Positions 7,491 to 13,838 of a stretch of DNA of 13,838 nt are shown one piece after another. The notes under the pieces are model-generated. The model worked only from the letters and a program-made list of their open reading frames with translations. It did not search any database and had not been told where the DNA came from. This DNA is from Ignavibacteria bacterium (lineage in GTDB: Bacteria > Bacteroidota > Ignavibacteria > Kapaibacteriales > UBA4661). The stretch is from contig JAAFHM010000055.1 in the NCBI GenBank assembly GCA_013298375.1, forward strand, positions 1,354-15,191, given 5' to 3'. Position 1 is the stretch's first letter. Each line of letters begins with the position of its first letter. Made by a program: the position numbers and the translations under genes.

Positions 7491-10400
7491 CGAATTGCGC
7501 GAACCGATTTTCACTTCCCATTCGCGCTGCTGGCGTAGAAAAACGCTGGAGTTGGACATCACCGATGAGCGGGTAATTTGCAAGACGATATTGCGGAAAA
7601 GTTCTTGGTCTAAAAAGCTACGAAAGGGAATATCAATCGAAAAACTGGTATTGGGCGTGTTGGTGCCGAAATCGTTCGCCACTTGCCAAAGAACCCCTAG
7701 ATTGCCAATTTCGCCCGTGAACTGCACCCGCGCTTGCGACAAATCAAGCGGAAGCCCCGTGCGCCCGCCGCCAAAGGAAATATCGGCACTGCGCACAACA
7801 CCTGTGCCTTGCAAAAGGTCGGTCAAAAGTCTTGAGGCAAGCGACGACGAATAGTTCTGCGTAACGCCTCCCAAGCCGCTTCCAAGAGCAAACTCATCTT
7901 GCGTTCGCCCGAAAAGAAGGAGCATAATTGCGTCATTCTGGATTTTGGTCGAATCGCCCACGCCCGGCACATTGTCGAGCAGATAGTTCATCTTCAGCAT
8001 CGGCGCTTGCTTGGTGCCGGAAATACCGAGATTGACGATGTATTCGCTTGTGCCACTGCGGTCAGGAATAGAGCGCTGTCCACGCAAAAGAGCGTTCAAA
8101 TTCAAACGCGGATTGCTCATTGCGCCCGTATTAAAGGCAAGTTTGCCAGATGCCGTGAAAACGCGATAATACTTGTACGTCGAGCCGTCGCGCAAGAGTA
8201 AATCGCCGAAAAGTCGGTGTTCATCGGGTCGATCGGGCGTTTTGACGTAGCGAAGCGGCTGTTCGGGGTTTTCCTGTGCCAAGTTTGCGATAAGTTGTTC
8301 AAATGGTCCCCAATCCATTGTTACCGAAAAATTTCCGCGTAAATTCACGTTCAGGGCATAATCAATTTTGTGCGCAAAGCCAAGACGGGAGCGCTCTGAA
8401 GCAATCATCTTGTTCGCCGGAAGCATCGTTCCCAAAAGAGCATTCGCAAGATTTTCCGCGCCGTCTTGCTGACGCATTTTTGCGGACGAAACCATACGAA
8501 AGGCGCTTACATTCGAGTCCGGCGGTCGGGTGACAATATTTTCACGCTGTGCATTGATGATTTCTTCCGACGCAAGATGCGCAAGTTCGGCGGCAGAAAG
8601 GCGCGATGCGGTGCTGTCGGTGGGCGGTGCGGCGCTGGAATCGCGTTGTTCGCGCAACTGCTGGGTATATTCCTGTTGATTGCAGTCGCGGGCAGTCATA
8701 GTGCGCCCTCCACGCCCTTGGGTAATAGTCTCAAAGCAAAAAAGTTTATTTTCCGTTTTGACGCTTTTGATTTCAGGAAAATTGATTTTTGCTTCCAAAA
8801 TATTCACATCACCACGCAAAAAAGGCTCTTCGAGCGAACCGTAGAAATGGAGCGGCTTTTCGCCGGTGGACATTATCACATCGCCAAAAAGCTGTGGATT
8901 CGGAATGCGCGAGGCATTACCCAAAACAAACAAGCCTTGCTGCGGCACACGCGCCGTAATGTCGAAGCCCGTAATATCAAAGCCGTTGACCGTCACGGTT
9001 CCATTGGCAAAAGCCCGTCCCCGTGCGTAATCAAGCGGATCGTTGGCAATGGTAGCGTTGTCAATCGTTACGGTGCGATTGAGCAAACTTGCGCGTCCTT
9101 CGAGAAAATATTTTAGATTCGTCGCCTCAAAAACAAACGAAGCACGAGGAATGACGGCACTTCCCCGGTACATGATATTTTCCGGCGTTGTCCCGGTGAT
9201 GGAAAAGTGCGCGTCGGCGTAGCCCTGCAAATTCGTGATTCCCGGTATAAAAACATCCAATGCACCAAGCGGCAACTGCTCGGCATCAAAATAAATTTCA
9301 ATCGGCTTGCCGGAAACAAGGCGCTCTGCGGCATCGGTAAAGGAAAGATTGAGCGGAAACTGTTTAGCGCGGACTTTGAGCGTATGCAGCGTATCATTCA
9401 GCAAAAGCGGGTTTTGCACCTCCGCCGTTCCACGAACCGTCGAATCCTGATGCGTTGCAGAAATCGCGCACTTTCCCAAATAGGTGGCATTGTAAAACAC
9501 ATTCGATGCGTTTAAAAGCAAGCCTAGTTGTGGGTTTGCGGGCAGTCCCGACAAACGACATTCCATGCGCTCCAAGGTGCCACGAAGTGGGTCGAGCGTG
9601 GGAATGCGGTGGTCGGGCGTGAAAAGGCGGTTAATATCTTGAAGCGGCATGGATTCTACCGTGAGCATAGCATTGGAAAAATGGTCGAACCAAACCAGCC
9701 CGCTTAGATACACGGTTTCAGCCTTCGGGCGGCGCAAGGTCATGTTTTCTATTAGCAGCCCTTCTTTATTCAGTTCCGTTGCAATTTTCCCAACGCTTGT
9801 CCACTCCATATCGCCACGATACAGTATCCATGCGGTGTCCAGCACAAACGGGGCATTTTTTGTTGTCAAATCTAAACGCGCTTTGGTATAAAACGCCAGA
9901 AGGTTATCGTCCCATACTGATTTCACGCCAAACGAGAAAACATCCTGTTTGTAGGCAGCTTCTCCGGCAGAGCGGCGGAAAACAAAATCATTGAAGCGAA
10001 AAACTGAGTCCGAACGAATCGCCGCCGATGCCTCTACAACATTGAGCGAATCTCCATTAGCAAGGCTGTGGAATGATGCTTGAAGCCGCGTATCGGCAAA
10101 GTTGACTTGCGTGAAACCGTCGGTATAGAAAAATTCGTTGATATGCGACGAATCCAGCCGAAACGTGTAATCATGCGTTGTCCCGCGCATACTGCCGCGA
10201 ATATCGCCAATGCATTGAATTTTGGCAAAACCGCTAAAGAGGCGCGAAATCGTGATGTCGTGCGGCTTCAAGACAAAATCGACATCAAGCGGCTTCAAAC
10301 GCGCCGGACGCGGAATAAACAAGCCTTCGTAGGTCGAGGCTTTGAGCGAATCCCGCACAAGATGGTATTTTCGGCGCACGAGAAAAATCGAATTATCCAC

Positions 10401-12455
10401 CGTATTGGCAAACGAGCCGATAAAATCCGGCATCGTAAAAACGCCCTTCAAATGGGCTTCGGCAAGTTCGGAATTCAGATGAAATTCGCGGTAAAGCGGG
10501 TTGCCATCGCGCGGCAGATGCTCCAAACGGGCATTGATGCGAAAGGGTTCAAATACTTTTTTCGGCGTAATAAATTCCGATGCAACAAGGTTTAATGAGC
10601 CTTTCAAGCTATCTGCCGAAAATCCGCTCCCAAGAACATTGAGCGTAAAGGAAGCATCCGTAGCGGCATCGGGCATGAGCAGAAGGCGACTAATATCCAG
10701 ATGTACTGCCCGTGCATCCAGTTTGTATGCGGGGGCAGCGAGGTTTTGCAGGTTTATCCAGCCATTCGCCCACAGGTCGGCGGCAGGAACGGCAGAACTC
10801 GCGTGATCCTCATCAATACTTGCTTCTCCGGCATTATCCTCCGCCAAAAATTCAGCCGCCCGATTCCAATGCACATTCAGCGCCGAAATGGTGACAATTC
10901 CGCCGTCATGGGCGTTTGCATCCAGCGAAAGCGCATCAAAGCTGCGTCCGGCAATGCCTGAAGGACTCGCCTCGACGTGTGCTTTTGCTACAAGCGCCGC
11001 GAGTGTTGATCCCTGCCCAGATAAAGTGATGGTGGTATTCAGATTGCTCTCCAAGCCGCTATTATGCGTGATTGGAGCAAGATTCAGGTGTTCGGTTTTT
11101 ATCGTGGCTTCATACCGCAACGTATCATTCCAATCCAGTGTACAAGCGGTCTCAACGTTGCCAACGCCACTCGAAGCCCGAAGGTCGGCTTTGAGTGTTT
11201 TCATCGTGCCTTGCAGCGTTCCGCGCTCCAGTGCAAGCGCTCCCAAGCCACTAAGCGCCGACAAATCCGCACGTGGAATATACCGCCTTACCTCTGCTGC
11301 ACTGAGGCGCATTGGGCTGAGTTTGAGAGCATAATTGAGCGCCGTTTGTTTAAGTGGCTGATTCAACGTTCCATCCAGTGAAACGAGTGTTGGTGCGGTT
11401 TTCTCGCCCTGCTCAATACCCTTGATTTCAAGCCGTTTCACAACAATTTGTCCTGCATTGCCGTAAGAATCAAGACGCAGAGCCAATTTATCGCCCAAAA
11501 TATCGGCAGCGGGGGTAAGGCGTTGCATTTCGTAGGCGCTTAGCGAATCGGCATGAAGCGCCAGCTGAAATTGTGCATTCCCGAAAGTTGTAGCAAGGCT
11601 ATCGGGCTGGAAGGCAGTAGCAGAGCGCTGGGCAAAGAGATTGATTTTTTCGACGATAAGACGAGCGCGAGCCTGTGAAGATGCGGTTTGGAGAGCGAAG
11701 TTATTGACTTCAAGCCGCGTTGAATCCACAAAAGCGAAGAAAGAGCAATTCCGTACATTCAGCCCCGATGATTCCTCTTGAAACGAGAATTGACGCACCG
11801 AAACGGCATATTCATTTTTTTTGAATTGTAATTGCAGCGAAAGCGCAAGATTTAACGCGGAAATATTCGCACGAGCAGGATTAAAGCGGCTTTGCGTAGC
11901 ACTGCGCATGACATCGGAAGCGGGCTGCAAGGAATCTATTGTGACGAGCGCACCATTCAGAATCGAAAACTCCCGCACGGCAATCGTCCATTTGAAGGGC
12001 TTTGGCTTGGTGTCGGGTGTGGGCGATTTAAGAATATGAGCAAAATTCCACGAACTGTCCAGACTGCGAAGCAAGTGTATTTGCGGCTCGACAAGCTGCA
12101 CACGATTCAGCGCAATGCGCCGCACCAGTAGCATTTGAATATCATAATGCAGATTCAGTTCCCGCGCCGCAAGCAGGGTGTCATTCGCCGCAATAAGTCG
12201 TACATTGGTCAGTGTAAGATCGGAAAGGAGCGAACCACGGAAATCATCGAAGGTGAGTTTTGCTTCAAGTGCAGTATTGATGCGCTCTGTGGCAAACTTT
12301 ACGACCCATTGCCGCAACGACGGCACATTAACAACAAGCAAAACTGCCGTTGTCAAAAAAAACAGTAAAAGGAACAACAATCCCAGCACAACCCGTACAA
12401 TGCGGCGTGTGCGCCTACCTAAAAAAGGCTTGATATGAAATTCGGGAATATGCAA
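7485..12455 (-). CDS. tamB: TamB/AsmA-like translocation and assembly protein (DUF490 domain)
   Basis: Very large envelope protein (1656 residues) of the TamB/AsmA-like group, thought to span the periplasm as a long beta-rich groove and to serve outer-membrane protein assembly or phospholipid transport. The N-terminus has basic residues (RRTRR) and one membrane anchor at about 19-42, then the TamB/AsmA-type segment VNVPSLRQWVVKFATERINTAL and LTLTNVRL. The long middle is made of repetitive beta-strand-like stretches. The C-terminal TamB (DUF490) domain covers about the last 350 residues, with the typical IQNDAIMLLLFGRTQDEF at about 1505-1522 and a final strand-rich part ending in KIGSRNSW. The start is a TTG at 12455, chosen because GGAGG lies 5 bases upstream and the next Met is more than 100 residues in. 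No TamA/BamA-type partner is in the window. It follows pyrE and a DUF2887 remnant on the same strand and converges on the broken exporter. The family call is firm; the cargo is unknown. Confidence 0.9.
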   Translation of the reverse strand: MHIPEFHIKPFLGRRTRRIVRVVLGLLFLLLFFLTTAVLLVVNVPSLRQWVVKFATERINTALEAKLTFDDFRGSLLSDLTLTNVRLIAANDTLLAARELNLHYDIQMLLVRRIALNRVQLVEPQIHLLRSLDSSWNFAHILKSPTPDTKPKPFKWTIAVREFSILNGALVTIDSLQPASDVMRSATQSRFNPARANISALNLALSLQLQFKKNEYAVSVRQFSFQEESSGLNVRNCSFFAFVDSTRLEVNNFALQTASSQARARLIVEKINLFAQRSATAFQPDSLATTFGNAQFQLALHADSLSAYEMQRLTPAADILGDKLALRLDSYGNAGQIVVKRLEIKGIEQGEKTAPTLVSLDGTLNQPLKQTALNYALKLSPMRLSAAEVRRYIPRADLSALSGLGALALERGTLQGTMKTLKADLRASSGVGNVETACTLDWNDTLRYEATIKTEHLNLAPITHNSGLESNLNTTITLSGQGSTLAALVAKAHVEASPSGIAGRSFDALSLDANAHDGGIVTISALNVHWNRAAEFLAEDNAGEASIDEDHASSAVPAADLWANGWINLQNLAAPAYKLDARAVHLDISRLLLMPDAATDASFTLNVLGSGFSADSLKGSLNLVASEFITPKKVFEPFRINARLEHLPRDGNPLYREFHLNSELAEAHLKGVFTMPDFIGSFANTVDNSIFLVRRKYHLVRDSLKASTYEGLFIPRPARLKPLDVDFVLKPHDITISRLFSGFAKIQCIGDIRGSMRGTTHDYTFRLDSSHINEFFYTDGFTQVNFADTRLQASFHSLANGDSLNVVEASAAIRSDSVFRFNDFVFRRSAGEAAYKQDVFSFGVKSVWDDNLLAFYTKARLDLTTKNAPFVLDTAWILYRGDMEWTSVGKIATELNKEGLLIENMTLRRPKAETVYLSGLVWFDHFSNAMLTVESMPLQDINRLFTPDHRIPTLDPLRGTLERMECRLSGLPANPQLGLLLNASNVFYNATYLGKCAISATHQDSTVRGTAEVQNPLLLNDTLHTLKVRAKQFPLNLSFTDAAERLVSGKPIEIYFDAEQLPLGALDVFIPGITNLQGYADAHFSITGTTPENIMYRGSAVIPRASFVFEATNLKYFLEGRASLLNRTVTIDNATIANDPLDYARGRAFANGTVTVNGFDITGFDITARVPQQGLFVLGNASRIPNPQLFGDVIMSTGEKPLHFYGSLEEPFLRGDVNILEAKINFPEIKSVKTENKLFCFETITQGRGGRTMTARDCNQQEYTQQLREQRDSSAAPPTDSTASRLSAAELAHLASEEIINAQRENIVTRPPDSNVSAFRMVSSAKMRQQDGAENLANALLGTMLPANKMIASERSRLGFAHKIDYALNVNLRGNFSVTMDWGPFEQLIANLAQENPEQPLRYVKTPDRPDEHRLFGDLLLRDGSTYKYYRVFTASGKLAFNTGAMSNPRLNLNALLRGQRSIPDRSGTSEYIVNLGISGTKQAPMLKMNYLLDNVPGVGDSTKIQNDAIMLLLFGRTQDEFALGSGLGGVTQNYSSSLASRLLTDLLQGTGVVRSADISFGGGRTGLPLDLSQARVQFTGEIGNLGVLWQVANDFGTNTPNTSFSIDIPFRSFLDQELFRNIVLQITRSSVMSNSSVFLRQQREWEVKIGSRNSW

Positions 12456-12460
12456 AAATG

Positions 12461-12465
12461 CCTCC
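12461..12465 (-). promoter_or_regulatory. Strong ribosome binding site GGAGG for tamB
   Basis: On the minus strand GGAGG is followed by CATTT and then TTG, a 5-base spacing. No ATG or GTG in frame is nearby, so this site supports the TTG start of tamB. Confidence 0.7.
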
Positions 12466-12509
12466 GGAAGGGAGAACGGCTTGTTTACTGCTGTTGCGGG
12501 GCTGTTTGG

Positions 12510-12797
12510 TTATTGGAGCGCCGCAATTTCTTTAGGGTTTAAGCCTGTTGCTTGGACGATAACCTCCGTTGGCAAGCCGAGTTTGAGAAGGTTACGGGCA
12601 ATTGCCTGTTGTTCTTCGCGTTTACCTTTTTCGACACCTTTTTTGATACCTTCGGATTTACCGATATTAAGAATATCTTGGTAGAAACGGGTTTGTTCAA
12701 AACCTCGCAGAGTTGGCTCTATCATGGTTCGTATCTCCTCGAATGATAAATTGGGAAATTTTGCTGCAAGAATAGCGCTGACAAGGCGCTCAACCAA
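12510..12797 (-). pseudogene. C-terminal remnant of a DUF2887/Rpn-family nuclease gene
   Basis: The 95 codons match only the last third (about residues 178-286) of the intact DUF2887 protein at 2626-3486: LSFEEIRTMIEPTLRGFEQTRFYQDI against LSFEEIEAMIEPTTRGFEQSRFYRDI, then GIKKGVEKG, then ARNLLKLGLPTEVIVQATGL. The catalytic D...ExQ part is absent. By eye the best 78 bases are about three quarters identical between the two copies, including a shared TCATTCGAGGAGATA. The frame is open upstream to 12866 but has no good start codon or Shine-Dalgarno, and the residues before VERLV are unrelated to the family. It ends 54 bases before the tamB start (12456-12509 holds only the tamB ribosome site). 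It is most likely a decayed duplicate; a translated HTH-only peptide is possible but unlikely. Confidence 0.8.
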
Positions 12798-12852
12798 CAG
12801 CCAAACGATAGAGGCAATACCGTACGCCCACCAGATGGCGAAGAAGTAGCTT

Positions 12853-13374
12853 TCATGCGGCTTTCAGCTCACTCATCGTGAAAAGCGCCGTCATTGCCAG
12901 TCCTGCCGCCGTGAGTTTTTCCGTACCGCCTTGTTCGCGGTCAATGACGCACAAGACCGAGTGAATATTTGCGCCTGTATTTCGGAGGTCGTGAGCGCTT
13001 AAAATCACTTGACCGCCGCTTGTTATCACGTCTTCAATGATTAATACGTTCTTGCCATAGACCTGAGCGCCTTCGGCAAATTTTCGTGTGCCGTAATCCT
13101 TTGCCTTTTTGCGTACAAAGGCTGCCGGTAAGCCTGTTTCCATCGAAAGTGCCGTGACAATCGGGATGCCACCCATTTCCAGCCCTGCTAATACCTCGGT
13201 TTCCTTCGGTACAAGCGGTGCTAGATGCTGCGCAATAGCGCGTAGAAGCTGGGGTTTACTCTCGAAAAGGTATTTATCAAAATATTCATTACTCACCGAA
13301 CCGGAACGAAGGGTGAATGTGCCTGTTAAGTGTGCAATTTGCATGATTTCTTGCGCCAGAGCCGCTTTGGTCAT
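12853..13374 (-). CDS. pyrE: Orotate phosphoribosyltransferase PyrE
   Basis: Cytosolic enzyme joining orotate to PRPP to give orotidine 5'-monophosphate, the fifth step of pyrimidine synthesis. At 173 residues it is at the short end of the normal range for bacterial PyrE. It shows the FTLRSGSVSNEYFDKY entry segment (20-35), LAGLEMGGIPI (62-71), the RKKAKDYGT catalytic loop (88-96) and the PRPP-binding loop VLIIEDVITSGG (110-121) with its Glu-Asp pair. The frame is open to a TTG at 13416, but the ATG at 13374 fits the usual N-terminus and leaves 14 non-conserved residues out; the Shine-Dalgarno is weak. The stop TGA overlaps an ATG (ATGA), but the 44-codon frame it opens has no recognisable product. 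A TATATTTG promoter element lies 59 bases upstream. A role in an operon with tamB is possible from strand and spacing only. Confidence 0.96.
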   Translation of the reverse strand: MTKAALAQEIMQIAHLTGTFTLRSGSVSNEYFDKYLFESKPQLLRAIAQHLAPLVPKETEVLAGLEMGGIPIVTALSMETGLPAAFVRKKAKDYGTRKFAEGAQVYGKNVLIIEDVITSGGQVILSAHDLRNTGANIHSVLCVIDREQGGTEKLTAAGLAMTALFTMSELKAA

Positions 13375-13432
13375 AATTCGTACCAATAAAATTGAATGGA
13401 AAACAACGTTAAACAAGACAGATAGTTGCTTA

Positions 13433-13440
13433 CAAATATA
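13433..13440 (-). promoter_or_regulatory. TATATTTG, predicted -7 element of the pyrE promoter
   Basis: The minus strand reads TATATTTG, a full match to the Bacteroidota -7 pattern TAnnTTTG, in the 114-base spacer 13375-13488 between the upstream gene and pyrE. No TTG is found at the -33 position (a GTA is there instead), so only half of the promoter is supported. No terminator or other element is clear in the rest of the spacer. Confidence 0.45.
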
Positions 13441-13488
13441 CGATTTCTTACGGTGAAGTTACAGCTATTCGTTTGCGCCAAGCAAGAA

Positions 13489-13838
13489 CTATGGTTGTTT
13501 CGGCTTGAGCATCAAAACTTTGCGAAATGTGGAATGAGGCTCACGGGCAATCGACACAGGCAACAAGCCGCCCCCAAGCCACAACTGGGTTTGGTCGCTG
13601 TAATTGCGTGTCATAATTTCGCCCGTATTGCCGCTTGGGAGAATCATGTACGCCACCGTATCGCTCATATCGCAGACAAAACGCATCGAAGCGCCTACTA
13701 CTACGTCAAATGAGCGATTCAACGACCATTCGCCGGAAGAAATTGTTGTCCCATCGCCACCATACTCCAGCGTTTGCCCGTTGACGACACCTTCCAAAGG
13801 AAGTCTTGTCCACGTTGCGCCATTGGCAAGGATATGAC
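13489..13838 (-). CDS. Unrecognised protein, C-terminal part (cut by the right edge)
   Basis: The frame is open from the right edge to a TAG at 13489, about 115 residues, so this is the end of a longer protein; the TTG at 13797 lies inside it and is probably not the start. I do not recognise the family. The residues are polar and rich in Gly, Thr, Ser and Val (NGQTLEYGGDGTTISSGEW, SFDVVVGASMRFVCDMSDTV, LWLGGGLLPVSI), as expected for a beta-rich secreted or surface domain, with a basic end (RKVLMLKPKQP). The last part resembles the close of a beta-sandwich or lipoprotein domain only in a general way. It points towards pyrE and ends 114 bases before the pyrE start. Open reading on the minus strand and the fit with gene orientation here support it being real. 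Confidence 0.6.
   Translation of the reverse strand, partial: HILANGATWTRLPLEGVVNGQTLEYGGDGTTISSGEWSLNRSFDVVVGASMRFVCDMSDTVAYMILPSGNTGEIMTRNYSDQTQLWLGGGLLPVSIAREPHSTFRKVLMLKPKQP

Noticed and set aside
8466..9116. A 216-codon open frame on the plus strand, and several shorter ones between 7899 and 12438
   Set aside because: All lie opposite tamB, lack start-site signals and family motifs, and are antisense shadows of a well-supported gene.
2626..12797. The two DUF2887 copies as ends of a composite mobile element carrying htpG, the exporter and tamB
   Set aside because: The enclosed genes are ordinary chromosomal genes, the copies are only about three quarters identical in their best part, one is truncated, and no terminal repeats or target duplications are seen.
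12722..12856. A 44-codon frame on the minus strand starting in the ATGA overlap with the pyrE stop
   Set aside because: The overlap looks like translational coupling, but the product (MKATSSPSGG...) is low in recognisable features and its frame crosses the DUF2887 remnant out of register.
1..13838. CRISPR arrays, tRNA or rRNA genes, insertion sequences, integrases, riboswitches
   Set aside because: Read through on both strands; no regularly spaced repeats, no cloverleaf-like or rRNA-like sequence, and no transposase or integrase motifs apart from the Rpn-type proteins listed.

Overview
The window most likely comes from a bacterium of the Bacteroidota/Chlorobiota (FCB) group, at low to moderate confidence. 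The clues are two motifs matching the Bacteroidota-type -7 promoter element TAnnTTTG (ahead of htpG and of pyrE), leaders mostly without a strong Shine-Dalgarno, a very large TamB-like protein as in diderms, and a DUF2887/Rpn-type nuclease gene with a decayed paralogue. Base composition by eye is near 50% GC throughout, and no segment stands out as recently acquired.

Layout. On the plus strand: (1) the C-terminal 865 residues of an AddA/RecB-type helicase-nuclease, cut by the left edge, with a paired palindromic repeat read in frame through its linker; (2) 27 bases later, an intact DUF2887/Rpn-family putative nuclease; (3) a rho-independent terminator whose loop overlaps the predicted htpG promoter; (4) htpG (Hsp90); (5) a spacer with a GC-rich hairpin and three tandem 7-mers; (6) an MsbA-type ABC exporter half-transporter broken by a frameshift between the Q-loop and the LSGGQ signature. 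On the minus strand, from right to left: (7) the C-terminal part of an unrecognised protein cut by the right edge; (8) pyrE with a TATATTTG promoter element; (9) a C-terminal remnant of a second DUF2887 gene; (10) a 1656-residue TamB/AsmA-like protein. The exporter and tamB converge with 16 bases between their stop codons, under a perfect inverted repeat.

The genes are mostly housekeeping and cell-envelope functions: double-strand break repair (helicase-nuclease), protein folding (HtpG), lipid or drug export (ABC protein), outer-membrane biogenesis or lipid transport (TamB) and pyrimidine synthesis (PyrE). They do not form one pathway. pyrE, the remnant and tamB share a strand with short gaps and may be co-transcribed; the helicase-nuclease and the DUF2887 gene may be too.

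I found no convincing new multi-gene system. The points most worth a second look are genome-plasticity marks: the palindromic element carried in frame inside a repair enzyme, an intact and a truncated DUF2887 nuclease in opposite orientation, the small deletion that breaks the exporter, and an orphan aromatic-rich membrane-like segment fused in frame to the DUF2887 remnant.
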